DNA from: Pirellulales bacterium
Lineage (GTDB): Bacteria > Planctomycetota > Planctomycetia > Pirellulales > Thermoguttaceae
Direction of reading: 5' to 3'
Length of the DNA stretch: 64,000 nucleotides
Assembly: GCA_016931995.1 (NCBI GenBank)
Contig: JAFGDS010000137.1
Coordinates: 1-64,000, forward strand
Below, piece after piece: positions 41,182-49,474 of the stretch. How positions within the stretch are numbered: position 1 is the first letter of the stretch; every line of letters starts with the position of its first letter. Below the pieces are notes generated by a model. That model ran no database searches. It worked only from the letters and a program-made list of their open reading frames with translations, and was not told the DNA's origin. Position numbers and translations under genes: made by a program.

Positions 41182-42723
41182 ATGCGAGTCCTCCCGGTAC
41201 TGACGATCGCGGCCAGCCTGAGCGGGTTGGCCCATCCGGCCCTGGCCCAGTTTGGCATGTACGGCGCGCCCGAGATGCTGCGCCTGCCGCGGACACAACC
41301 GCAGGCTGCGACGCCGTATGGCTATGCACAGCCGTCTGGCGCGTATCCGGCGCCCGCCGCGCCCCAGTACGCGCCACAGTACGCTCCGCCGGCGGCGCAG
41401 CCCGGCGTGCAGGGTCCCGTGATTCCCGCCACGTCGGTGGCGCCGGCGCCCCGGGTGTTTCCGGGCAGCCAGCCCATGCAGCCGCCGGTCGCCCCCATCG
41501 CGCAGCCGGACACCGCCTACGACCCCGCGCCCGGCTACGCGCCTTCGGATGGCGACAACCGCTATGTCTACACGCCGGCGGCCGCGCCGGTCGAGGCCGC
41601 GCCGCCGCTACAGCCGCGGCCCGAGCAGCCCAACCTCGTTAGCCAGGTCATGGACGAGAATCGCGACGGCTCGTGCGGCTACGTGGGCTCGTGCGCCGAT
41701 TCGTGCGCCCCGCAATGCGCCACCGGCTGCGAGCTGTGTTGCCCGTCGCCCTGGTACGCGTCGGCTTCGTATTTGCACATGGGCCGCAACCAGGCCAACC
41801 GGCTGTGGACGACGTACAACACGGCCCGGCTGGATCAGCAGTTGGGCAACTCGCAGATCGGCCTGAGCTGGCAGTCGGGCGGCGAAGTCCGCTTTGGCCG
41901 CCGCTTCTGCTGCGACGAATGGGCGGTGGAGGCGACCTACTGGACGCTCAATGCGATGACCGGGTCTTCCCACTTCAACGTGCCCGGCGGCACCGTGAGC
42001 ACGCCCTTGGACGTGTTTTACGTTCGGTTCCTCAACGACGCCGACACATGCAACCTCTATTTCGACAACGCCGCCGAACACCGCCTGTGGCGCCGCGACG
42101 AATTCCACAACGTTGAGATCAATCTGGTGCGCCGCGGGCTGAACTACGACCCCGACGGCGCGTGGAACGTCGACTGGCTCGTGGGCGCGCGGTTCTTCCG
42201 CTTCGAGGACGACTTCCGCTTCGGCACGCTTCAGGACGGCGCAACCTGGGGCGGCAACGGCGGCGCGGACGAAGCCTATCTCCGCGAAAACATCAAGAAC
42301 AACCTCGTGGGGTTCCAGTTCGGCTTCGATGCCCGATCCAACACGTGGCACAATCTCCGCCTGTTCGTCGCGCCCCAGTTGGGTATCTACAACAACCACA
42401 TCGAAAACCGCTTCGAACTGTACCGCGGCGACGGGATCAACGCCCGACCCACGGCTGCCTCCCACGTGCCGGGTACGTTCCCCGTCCAATCGTCGAAGAA
42501 CGTCGTCGCGTTCCTCGCCGAGATCGACCTGGGCCTCGATTGGCAGATCTCGCGGCGTTGGGCCGCCCGCGTGGGCTACCGCGTTCTGGCCGCCACGGGC
42601 ATGGGCCTGGCTGAAGAGCAGATCCCCTTCTACATCGTCGATATCCCGGAAATCCGCGACATCGACTACAACGGCGACCTGATCGTCCACGGCGCCTTCG
42701 CCGGGCTGACGTACAACTTTTAG
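41182..42723 (+). CDS. BBP7-type outer-membrane beta-barrel protein
   Basis: A 513-residue exported protein typical of planctomycetes. It has a signal peptide (LTIAASLSGLAHPALAQ), a Pro/Ala/Gln-rich low-complexity region to about residue 150, a short cysteine cluster (CGYVGSCADSCAPQCATGCE), and a barrel domain starting with ASYLHMGRNQANRLW. Alternating strands such as WNVDWLVGARFFRFEDDFRF and RWAARVGYRVLAATG follow, ending in an aromatic residue (LTYNF) as outer-membrane barrels do. The start follows an AAGGAG site. Transport or structural role unknown. Confidence 0.85.
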   Translation: MRVLPVLTIAASLSGLAHPALAQFGMYGAPEMLRLPRTQPQAATPYGYAQPSGAYPAPAAPQYAPQYAPPAAQPGVQGPVIPATSVAPAPRVFPGSQPMQPPVAPIAQPDTAYDPAPGYAPSDGDNRYVYTPAAAPVEAAPPLQPRPEQPNLVSQVMDENRDGSCGYVGSCADSCAPQCATGCELCCPSPWYASASYLHMGRNQANRLWTTYNTARLDQQLGNSQIGLSWQSGGEVRFGRRFCCDEWAVEATYWTLNAMTGSSHFNVPGGTVSTPLDVFYVRFLNDADTCNLYFDNAAEHRLWRRDEFHNVEINLVRRGLNYDPDGAWNVDWLVGARFFRFEDDFRFGTLQDGATWGGNGGADEAYLRENIKNNLVGFQFGFDARSNTWHNLRLFVAPQLGIYNNHIENRFELYRGDGINARPTAASHVPGTFPVQSSKNVVAFLAEIDLGLDWQISRRWAARVGYRVLAATGMGLAEEQIPFYIVDIPEIRDIDYNGDLIVHGAFAGLTYNF

Positions 42724-42799
42724 GCTCCGCCGGGCGTGTCCCTTGGCCGCGGCTTTCCTCCCGATTTGCCTTGCGGGGCCCCAGCGGGAGAAGTATATT

Positions 42800-42838
42800 G
42801 AGGTCGGCCGGTCGGATTCCCGGCCGGCCTCTTCTTTT
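42800..42838 (+). terminator. Rho-independent terminator after the BBP7 gene
   Basis: GAGGTCGGCCGG (42800-42811) pairs with CCGGCCGGCCTC (42820-42831), followed by TTCTTTT. It ends the BBP7 transcript ahead of the radical SAM gene. Confidence 0.7.
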
Positions 42839-42879
42839 CGTCGATCGAGCGTCGCAACCGGCCTGCAGGGGACGAGGCG

Positions 42880-43971
42880 ATGTACGAGCGGTTTGGTCTC
42901 GTACTGATGGTCACCCGGACGTGCAACCTCCGCTGCGCGTACTGCTACGTCGGCGCCAAGAGTGGCGAAACGATGGACCTCTCGCTGGGACGCGCGGCCA
43001 TCGATCGCGCGGTTCGATCGCTTGCGCCGGGTGGGACGTTGGAACTGGGCTTCCTTGGCGGCGAGCCGCTGCTGGTGGCGGATCGAATCGCCGAGCTGAT
43101 CGACCACGCCCGCGCGGCGACCCGTCAGGCCGGCCTTCGGCTCGCGATATCCATGACCACCAACGGCACCGTGGCGGATGAGCCGGCCTGGCGCGTGATG
43201 ACCGCGCTGGATGTGCAACTGACGGTCAGCCACGACGGTCTGCCCGAGGTCCACGACCGGTACCGCCGCGCGGCGGACGGCCGCGGCACTTCGGCGCAAG
43301 TGACGGACACGCTGGCCCGGCTTCTGGCGGCTGGAGTGGACGTGCAGGTGGCCATGGTGGTCCGCCCGAACAACGTGGCCCGGCTTCCCGAGGGCATTGT
43401 CTGGCTGCGCCGGCGCGGCGTCCGGCACGTCGTTCCGTCGCTGGATCTCTGGGCCCAATGGGACCCGCCAGCGGCTCGGGAACTCGAAGCGGCCATCGCC
43501 CGCGCGGCCGACCTGTGGCACGAGGGCCTTCCGACGTGTAGCATCAGTTGGTTCGACGAGAAGGCGGCCCGGCTTGCCGGGGTGGGCGCGACAGCCACGG
43601 CGCGGTGCGGATTCGGCGACGGCGAAGTGGCGGTGTCGCCCTCCGGCCGGCTGTATCCCTGCGAACGACTCATCGGCGACGACGGGCTGGACAACCCCAT
43701 GCGCCTGCCCGGCCACGTCCTCGAAGGCGACGACTTTCTCCACTTGCCCAAGCCGGCGGCGGTCGGCTCGGGCTGCTCGAGCTGTGGCATTCATGCGGAT
43801 TGCAACACGTTCTGCCGGTGCGGCAATTACGTGCGCACGGGCGACGTGAGCCGGCCGGACGGGCTTCTGTGCCTGTGGAACAAAGCCTGCCATGATCAGA
43901 CGGCGCGTATCCTGCGCAAGATGTCTTGCCCTTGCGCATCTTCCTTATCCGTTTTTTCATCCCTTTCATAA
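42880..43971 (+). CDS. Radical SAM protein with SPASM-like C-terminal domain
   Basis: A 363-residue enzyme with the S-adenosylmethionine cluster motif TRTCNLRCAYCYVGA near the N-terminus, and the typical GFLGGEPLL and ISMTTNGTV strands. A cysteine-rich C-terminal half (LYPCERLIG, GCSSCGIHADCNTFCRCGNY, GLLCLWNKAC) should bind auxiliary Fe-S clusters as in anaerobic sulfatase-maturating enzymes and peptide modifiers. The substrate is unknown; a small membrane protein gene follows 8 bp downstream. The tail after the last cysteine (MSCPCASSLSVFSSLS) may be random read-through. Confidence 0.88.
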   Translation: MYERFGLVLMVTRTCNLRCAYCYVGAKSGETMDLSLGRAAIDRAVRSLAPGGTLELGFLGGEPLLVADRIAELIDHARAATRQAGLRLAISMTTNGTVADEPAWRVMTALDVQLTVSHDGLPEVHDRYRRAADGRGTSAQVTDTLARLLAAGVDVQVAMVVRPNNVARLPEGIVWLRRRGVRHVVPSLDLWAQWDPPAARELEAAIARAADLWHEGLPTCSISWFDEKAARLAGVGATATARCGFGDGEVAVSPSGRLYPCERLIGDDGLDNPMRLPGHVLEGDDFLHLPKPAAVGSGCSSCGIHADCNTFCRCGNYVRTGDVSRPDGLLCLWNKACHDQTARILRKMSCPCASSLSVFSSLS

Positions 43972-43979
43972 GGAGCCCT

Positions 43980-44336
43980 ATGATGCAAGACGACCCGAGG
44001 ATTCCGCCCGAGGCGGAAGACGGCGCCGAACCGCGGCCCCTTGAGGCCGAGGCGGACGGCGTGGTTGAAGGAGAAGCGGTCGTGGACCCCAACGGCCCGC
44101 CCCTGCCGGCGCCGCGAAGCCCGGCGGGCAGCGCACTCCGCACCGGGTGCTTCGTGTTGGCCGGCGGCGCGGTGGCTGCGTTGATTCTTCCGGTGTTTTG
44201 CAGCGGGACGATGGGCGCGACGCGTTCGTCCCGGCTGCAATGGCAGGAGCGCGAGCGGCAGGTGGAAGAGGCGTTCCAGCGCGAGCACGCGCCGCGGCCG
44301 GAGACGGGCGATTCACCCACGATGGACCGTCCGTGA
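43980..44336 (+). CDS. Small single-pass membrane protein downstream of the radical SAM gene
   Basis: A 118-residue protein: acidic N-terminus (about residues 1-35 rich in Glu/Asp/Pro), one hydrophobic segment (TGCFVLAGGAVAALILPVFC) and a charged C-terminus (LQWQERERQVEEAFQREHAP). The ribosome binding site AAGGAG is well placed before the ATG at 43980. Its function is unknown; the pairing with the radical SAM enzyme makes it a possible partner, but it does not look like a cleaved precursor peptide. A strong terminator follows at 44376-44421. Confidence 0.65.
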   Translation: MMQDDPRIPPEAEDGAEPRPLEAEADGVVEGEAVVDPNGPPLPAPRSPAGSALRTGCFVLAGGAVAALILPVFCSGTMGATRSSRLQWQERERQVEEAFQREHAPRPETGDSPTMDRP

Positions 44337-44375
44337 CCGTGCCGGTCAAACGTTCTTCGGCATCGTGACGTTCCT

Positions 44376-44421
44376 CCGCGCCGCCGGTCTTCTTCGCTCG
44401 CCGGCGGCGCGGCGTTTTTTT
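44376..44421 (+). terminator. Strong rho-independent terminator before lepB
   Basis: CCGCGCCGCCGG (44376-44387) pairs with CCGGCGGCGCGG (44401-44412), followed by CG and seven T. It ends the radical SAM transcript and lies just before the GTG start of lepB, arguing against an upstream lepB start. Confidence 0.8.
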
Positions 44422-44433
44422 CGGGAGATCATC

Positions 44434-45033
44434 GTGGAAGCGGATTCCTCGTCGTCGGTGAAAAAGGAGACGAAGACGGCAAGACCTCCGCGGCGTCTCG
44501 TGGGCCGGCTCTTGCGGTGGATCGAGCACGTCTTGGCGACCGTCGGCCTGGTGATGGTTGTGTATTGGTTGGCCTTCGACCTCACGCGGATCACTTCCGA
44601 CTCGATGGCCCCGACGCTTCAGGGCACAAACTGGAAGAACGGCGATCTGGTGCTCGCCGAGCGGGTGAGCTTCTGGTTCCGCTCGCCGCGCCGGTGGGAA
44701 GTCATCGCCTTCCGGACGGAGGACGGTCGCCGCGTGATGAAGCGGGTGGTCGGCCTGCCGGGCGAGCGGATCCAAATGCTCCGTGGCGGTCGGATCCTCA
44801 TCGACGGTGAGGAGATCTTTCCCCCAGCAACGCTCGACTTCTTGAGCTACTTCCCGTTTGGCAATCTCACGGCGGACCAGGCGGTCGATTGCGGCGAAGG
44901 CTACTTCGTCTTGGGCGACGAATCGCGCGATTCGGACGACAGCCGCTTCAACGGGCCGGTCCTGCCGAAGGATCTCAGCGGACGGGCTTGGCTGATTCTC
45001 GCCCCGCGCCAGCGCGCCGGCTGGGTGCGATGA
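44434..45033 (+). CDS. lepB: Signal peptidase I
   Basis: A 199-residue membrane protease that cleaves signal peptides from exported proteins. One hydrophobic segment near the N-terminus (HVLATVGLVMVVYWLAFDL) is followed by the catalytic serine in ITSDSMAPTL and the general-base lysine in RRVMKRVVGLPGE. Box E reads GDESRDSDDSR, close to the GDNR/SxDSR consensus. The start is taken as GTG 44434 (GGGAG upstream) because a strong terminator occupies 44376-44421, inside the longer frame that could begin at ATG 44365. The protein lacks a second anchor. Confidence 0.9.
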   Translation: MEADSSSSVKKETKTARPPRRLVGRLLRWIEHVLATVGLVMVVYWLAFDLTRITSDSMAPTLQGTNWKNGDLVLAERVSFWFRSPRRWEVIAFRTEDGRRVMKRVVGLPGERIQMLRGGRILIDGEEIFPPATLDFLSYFPFGNLTADQAVDCGEGYFVLGDESRDSDDSRFNGPVLPKDLSGRAWLILAPRQRAGWVR

Positions 45034-45045
45034 AAAGGACCCTCA

Positions 45046-45167
45046 GTAGTTCCAAGTTTTGGGAAGCAATCGACGCCGTCAGTCCGAGCGAAGCGAAGAA
45101 CCTCCCTCGCTACCGAGATCCTTCGCTTCGCTCAGGATGACTTGCGGGGGGCCAAATTTGGAACTAC
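45046..45167. repeat. Nested inverted repeat element
   Basis: Outer arms GTAGTTCCAAGTTTTGG (45046-45062) and CCAAATTTGGAACTAC (45152-45167) enclose an inverted pair of the TGAGCGAAGCGAAG family (45083-45141). Same design as 21032-21163 but with different outer arms. Confidence 0.75.
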
Positions 45168-45176
45168 GAACCCTTC

Positions 45177-45692
45177 TCACACGATCACGCTGGTGAGCGC
45201 CTGGAACTCGGCGTCGGAGCGGATCGGGTCGAAGTCGGGCTCGGCGTCCACGAGGTCGCGGAAGTTGGGGTCGATCAGCAGGGCCTTGGCCAGATGGGCC
45301 AGCGCCCGGCGTTTGTCGCCCGACAGGCTCAGGTAGCACGACAGATTGTAGTGGACGATGGCCTCGCCGGGCTCGGCCACGAGGGCTTCCTCCAGGGCGG
45401 CGACGGCCCGATTGACGTGCCCAGTCCGTTTGTGGCACCAGCCCAGCGAGAGCCAGATTAGAAGGTTGCCCGGCGCGATCTCGGCGGCCTGTTCGAGCGG
45501 GGCGATGGCCTCCGCGTGGCGGCCCAACGCGATCAAGGCGTCGCCCATCAGGTAGAGCGCTTGGCTGCTGAAATTGGCCGGGTCGCCCAACCGCGCCAGC
45601 GACTCCAGGGCCAGAAGCGGCAGCCCCAGCTCGAGGTAACCCTCGGCCATGGTCACGATCCGACGCTGTCGAATTCGTTCGCGGGCCGACAT
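45177..45692 (-). CDS. TPR-repeat protein
   Basis: A 171-residue protein made almost entirely of tetratricopeptide repeats: IVTMAEGYLELGLPLLALES, ALYLMGDALIALGRHAEAIA, LLIWLSLGWCHKRTGHVNRA and IVHYNLSCYLSLSGDKRRAL. It has no signal peptide. It should act as a protein-binding scaffold; the partner is not evident. The start at 45692 (MSARERIRQRR) has an AAGGAG site about 10 bp upstream. Confidence 0.85.
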   Translation of the reverse strand: MSARERIRQRRIVTMAEGYLELGLPLLALESLARLGDPANFSSQALYLMGDALIALGRHAEAIAPLEQAAEIAPGNLLIWLSLGWCHKRTGHVNRAVAALEEALVAEPGEAIVHYNLSCYLSLSGDKRRALAHLAKALLIDPNFRDLVDAEPDFDPIRSDAEFQALTSVIV

Positions 45693-46253
45693 GACAGATC
45701 GCTCCTTGTCGTGGCCCGCCGCCGCCTCCGGTCGCCGGACGACGGCCCCACGGGCCACCTCCGACTTCCATTGTACCCAGGACCGTCAAATAACCCAAAC
45801 GTTCCGCGCGCCGGTTTGTGACGTGATGGTACCAGGCCGACGGTTCGTCGGTGTGCCGTCGGTGCCAGCGACGGGCGCAAGTCGTTGATCCGCAATGCCT
45901 TTTGCACTCGCCCCTTGGGTATTCCCGGGGCGCGGGCTCCACCTTTCCGTGGTGGCGCGAGTACCACTGCCCAGACGACCCGCGCGTGACTCACCCCTAT
46001 CGGAGGCGACTCCCATCGCCGATTCGAGTCTGGTTTTCGGGCTATCAGCGACGGGAGTCGCCTCCTACAAGTCGGCATGCGGTGCGTCTCGCGCGGCCCA
46101 ACGGCTAGTGTAGCGAGTCACCCAGACGGGACATTGTGCAGCGCGTGCCACTGGCTCCGCCAGTGCTGAATCGTCTGTGTTTCCGAGCACTGGCAAAGCC
46201 AGTGGCATTCAAAACGGCCCTTCAAAACGATCCCTCAATTCTGACGCACTACA
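45693..46253. other. Repeat-rich intergenic region
   Basis: About 560 bp between two minus-strand genes without a convincing reading frame. It holds an inverted repeat at 46002-46065 (arms GGAGGCGACTCCCATCGC and GCGACGGGAGTCGCCTCC) and a CACTGGC-family pair at 46145-46166 and 46188-46208. A promoter for the TPR gene must lie near 45700-45780; I cannot point to it with confidence. Confidence 0.6.
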
Positions 46254-47624
46254 CTAGCACTCCGACCATTTGCCGGGGCTGGGGACCGGATAGCGGCCGT
46301 GGGCGTCGGGGGTGAGGGGCGGGGGCGTCTGGGCGGTCATCGCGTCGAGCTCGGGGCAGAAGCGGAACTCGGACGCCATGACTTCGTCCCAGGTGACGAT
46401 CTTGCCCGAGTGGACCGCCGCGCGGCCCATGATGGCCGCCAGGTTCGACAGGGCCGCGCGCCGGGCCTCGTTGTGCGGCCGATCGTCGCGGATCGCCGCC
46501 AGAAGCGAGTCCCATTCCGCCCGCCACGGGCTGGTGGGCTCCTTGGCGGCGCGCCAGGCGACGTTGTCGCGGGCGATCCGCTGGTCCTTGTACGTGTGGA
46601 CCGTCCCGGCGTGGACGGCACCGGAGAATTGCGCGGCGCACCGCGCGCCGTGAACGAACGTGTCAAACTCGTTGTGGCAATTGGCCAGATACCGCGCGGC
46701 GACCGTGGCCTTCGTCCCGTCGGCGAACGTGTATTCGATCGAGTAGGAATCCAGGTTTTGCGCCGGGTCGGTGTTATCCGGCGCGCGGCCCCCGATGCCG
46801 TGCGCGGCCACGGGCAGGGCGTCCTTGATCCAGCAGACTTCGTCGATCTGGTGGATGGTCATCTCGGAGAACAGCCCGCCGGAGACCCAAAGGAAGCGGA
46901 AGTGATTGCGGATTTGCCAAGCCAGCTCGCTGTCGTTGGAGTCCTTGGGCCCCAGCGGTCCGACGGGCTCCATCCGACTCGCCCGCACCAGCAGAATCTC
47001 GCCCAGCTCGCCGTCGCGGATCCGCCGGATCAATTCCTGCCGGGCGCGGCTGTGTCGGCACATCAACCCGGCGGCGATCTTGAGGTTCTTCTTCTCGGCG
47101 GCCTCGCCCGCGCGGATCACCCGCCGCGCGCCCGGCGGATCGCAGGCGAACGACTTTTCCATGAAGACGTTCACGCCCCGCTCGACGGCGTATTCGAGCT
47201 GCATCGGCCGCCAGGCCGCGAAGCCGGTGAGCATGGCCACGTCGCCGGGCCGCAGGCAGTCGATTGCCTTGCGGTAGGCGTCGAACCCGACGAACCGCCG
47301 GTCGGGCGGCACGTCAATCGACGGGCCGAATTCCTTGCTAAGCACCTTGTGCGACGACGCCAGGCGATCTTCGCGCAGATCGGCCATGGCGAAGACCTTG
47401 ACCGGGCCGTTGGGCGAGGCGACGGCGTCGCCGACCGCCCCGTTGCCCCGGCTGCCGCAACCGATCAAGGCCAGGCGGATCGTGTTGTCTTCGGCCGCGT
47501 GGACGCGGGGGATGGCCACGCCGGCCAGCGCCGCGCCCACGGCGGCCCTGCCCGTCGCGCCCAGGAAATCCCGACGCGATGTCGTTTGCGGTTCGTGGTC
47601 CCGCGATGGATCGTTGCGCGCCAT
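46254..47624 (-). CDS. Tat-exported Gfo/Idh/MocA family oxidoreductase
   Basis: A 456-residue NAD(P)-dependent oxidoreductase. The N-terminus has a twin-arginine signal (TTSRRDFLGATGRAAVGAALAG) cut near VHAAED, and the Rossmann fold follows (IRLALIGCGSRGNGAVGDAV). The family region GVNVFMEKSFACDPPG, with the lysine of the EKP-type motif, and the C-terminal sheet (LFSEMTIHQIDEVCWI) are visible. Planctomycetes have many copies of this exported type, thought to act on sugars in the periplasm. Substrate unknown. Confidence 0.9.
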   Translation of the reverse strand: MARNDPSRDHEPQTTSRRDFLGATGRAAVGAALAGVAIPRVHAAEDNTIRLALIGCGSRGNGAVGDAVASPNGPVKVFAMADLREDRLASSHKVLSKEFGPSIDVPPDRRFVGFDAYRKAIDCLRPGDVAMLTGFAAWRPMQLEYAVERGVNVFMEKSFACDPPGARRVIRAGEAAEKKNLKIAAGLMCRHSRARQELIRRIRDGELGEILLVRASRMEPVGPLGPKDSNDSELAWQIRNHFRFLWVSGGLFSEMTIHQIDEVCWIKDALPVAAHGIGGRAPDNTDPAQNLDSYSIEYTFADGTKATVAARYLANCHNEFDTFVHGARCAAQFSGAVHAGTVHTYKDQRIARDNVAWRAAKEPTSPWRAEWDSLLAAIRDDRPHNEARRAALSNLAAIMGRAAVHSGKIVTWDEVMASEFRFCPELDAMTAQTPPPLTPDAHGRYPVPSPGKWSEC

Positions 47625-47683
47625 GATCGTCCTCCAAAGAGATAGTGGTCAACGCGAAAAAAGCCTGCCCCCAAACCCGACGG

Positions 47684-48346
47684 CTATTTCCGGCTGCTGG
47701 ACGAATGATAATCGGCGTTGGCGAGGAAATCGAGCACGTCGGCCGAATCGCCCCAAACGTCGCGCATGAGCAATTCGCCGAGCATGACGCGGGTCGCGTT
47801 CTTCTGCGCGCGGGTCAGGCCAATCCGCTCGACGACGGCCTCGACGATGGCGTCGTCCCCCTGGGCGAGCTTGGGCAGGGCCAGCCGCGAGGCCAAACGG
47901 TAGCTCTCCACCGCCTCGAGCCGCAAACCCGCGGCCGTCGTGGCCATTTCCAACGCGACCAGAACGAACTGGCCGAAGGCCGGCAGCACGTCGCGGTTTC
48001 GCCGGGCGGGCGAAAAGCCGGACGCGACCCGGATCATCCACCCCCGGCCGTCGTTGTCCCACGTGGCCACCACGCTCGTCTTGTCGCAAATGAGGTACCG
48101 ATTCTGCCGCACGAGCCGCGGCAAGAGCGGCGCGGCGGGCAGCATCGCTTCGGCCGCGCCGCCGTGGATGATCGGCGTGGGCGTCTCGGCGCCGGCGTCC
48201 AGCGGCACGGTCGGCTCGTCGCTCGCGGCCGTTGGCTGGGGAATGGCGACCAGGCCACCGCACTTGGGGCACTTCCGCGTCTTGCCGGCCAGCTCCTCCT
48301 TCGCGTTGAGCCGCACGCCGCAGTGAGTACACGCTACCTGGATCAT
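47684..48346 (-). CDS. Zinc-ribbon protein of unknown function
   Basis: A 220-residue protein with an N-terminal zinc ribbon (VACTHCGVRLNAKEELAGKT and CPKCGG) very like that of the M48 protease at 743-3172, then a linker and a C-terminal region with no known motif (KTSVVATWDNDGRGWMIRV; GDDAIVEAVVERIGL). No membrane segment. Planctomycetes often attach this MJ0042-like ribbon to unrelated domains, so it may bind nucleic acid or protein; the role is unknown. Confidence 0.65.
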   Translation of the reverse strand: MIQVACTHCGVRLNAKEELAGKTRKCPKCGGLVAIPQPTAASDEPTVPLDAGAETPTPIIHGGAAEAMLPAAPLLPRLVRQNRYLICDKTSVVATWDNDGRGWMIRVASGFSPARRNRDVLPAFGQFVLVALEMATTAAGLRLEAVESYRLASRLALPKLAQGDDAIVEAVVERIGLTRAQKNATRVMLGELLMRDVWGDSADVLDFLANADYHSSSSRK

Positions 48347-48379
48347 GGTCGGTTTTCTTAGGACAACTGGATGGCGCGC

Positions 48380-48533
48380 GCCACTGGCTCCGCCAGTGCA
48401 GGACGAGACGTGCGCCTAGTCCGTTTTCGAGGGAGTCCCTATTGGCATTTCTTGTTGCGAAGCCGCGAGCGGCTTATCGTGGCGATCGTAGCTCGCGGGG
48501 GAACGCATCGGGCACTGGCGGAGCCAGTGGCAC
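48380..48533. repeat. CACTGGC-family pair with a TTGCGAAG palindrome between
   Basis: 48380-48400 and 48512-48533 are inverted CACTGGC copies; 48455-48473 is a TTGCGAAGCCGCGAGCGGC copy between them. They fill most of the gap 48347-48595, where I see no gene. Confidence 0.8.
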
Positions 48534-48595
48534 TCGGATCGCCCGTTTCAGTTCACGACGCCCACGCGCCACCTTAACCGGTCGTTACGGCCCGG

Positions 48596-49276
48596 TCAAT
48601 TGAGCGGCACGACGCAGAAGAGGATGGCGAAGTAGTGCCACGCGGTGCCGGCGAGAACGGCCACGTGCCACACGCCGTGCAGCAGAGGCACGCGGCGGTC
48701 GAGGTGGAGAAAGAGGGTGCCCAGCGTGTAGCACAGCCCGCCGTAAAGCATCCATCGCAGCCCCGGCGGCTGGACCACGCCCACCAGGGGCCACGCGGCC
48801 ACGCCCGGCAGCCAGCCCAGCAGGACGTAGAACCACGTCGTCACGGCGTCCACCCGATGACCGTAAGCCGTCTTCAAAAAGGCCCCCACCAGGGCAATTC
48901 CCCAGACGACGCCGAAGAGCACCCACCACGGCCCGGCGCGAAGGTATCCAAGCGCGAAGGGGGTGTACGTTCCGGCAATAAAGAGGTATATTGCGGCCTG
49001 ATCGAGGCGACGGAACACGTGCCGCCAGCGGGGGTGTTGGACCGCATGGGAAAGGGTCGAGGCGGCATAGACGCCGATCATCGTGGCCGAATAGACGATC
49101 GCCCCGGCGATGTGCCAGGCGTCACCCGATCGGCCTGCCGCCGCCAGGAGCACCAGCGACCCGGCCAGGCTCAGAACGAGCCCCACCGCGTGGGTGCTCG
49201 CGTTGACCACCTCGGGCGACACCCGAAACGGGGCATCGGGGGCTTGCGCGATGGGACAATCGTCCAAGGTCGCCAT
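48596..49276 (-). CDS. Hemolysin III/YqfA-like membrane protein (PAQR superfamily)
   Basis: A 226-residue protein with seven hydrophobic segments, the hemolysin III fold related to eukaryotic adiponectin receptors. It carries the metal-binding pattern of the superfamily: VNASTHAVGLVLSLAGS in the first segment, MIGVYAASTLSHAVQH in the third, and VPLLHGVWHVAVLAGTAWHY in the last. The start at 49276 (MATLDDCPIAQ) is chosen because the frame upstream is poor. Role unknown: some relatives regulate membrane lipids. Confidence 0.88.
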   Translation of the reverse strand: MATLDDCPIAQAPDAPFRVSPEVVNASTHAVGLVLSLAGSLVLLAAAGRSGDAWHIAGAIVYSATMIGVYAASTLSHAVQHPRWRHVFRRLDQAAIYLFIAGTYTPFALGYLRAGPWWVLFGVVWGIALVGAFLKTAYGHRVDAVTTWFYVLLGWLPGVAAWPLVGVVQPPGLRWMLYGGLCYTLGTLFLHLDRRVPLLHGVWHVAVLAGTAWHYFAILFCVVPLN

Positions 49277-49474
49277 GGCGCCTCTTGCTCCATGTCCGGG
49301 CGCGAGGAGTGGCACGCAAGGGCCACAATACGGCAGTGCGCTTCGCCAATGAGTTATCATCGGCCGGCGCCCATGCCAGCGTAATTATTGTTGTCTCGGG
49401 GCAAGCCTGTCCATGCCAGTTGCGTGCGCCAGGCGGACCTTGTGACCGGCTTGCCTGCCGGTACACTGGAGGGC

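Noticed and set aside
43980-44336. RiPP precursor peptide for the radical SAM enzyme
   Set aside because: 118 residues with a membrane helix and no leader-like or repeated core region; kept only as a possible partner.
44365-44433. Upstream ATG start for signal peptidase I
   Set aside because: A strong terminator hairpin with T7 lies inside this stretch, so the GTG at 44434 is preferred.
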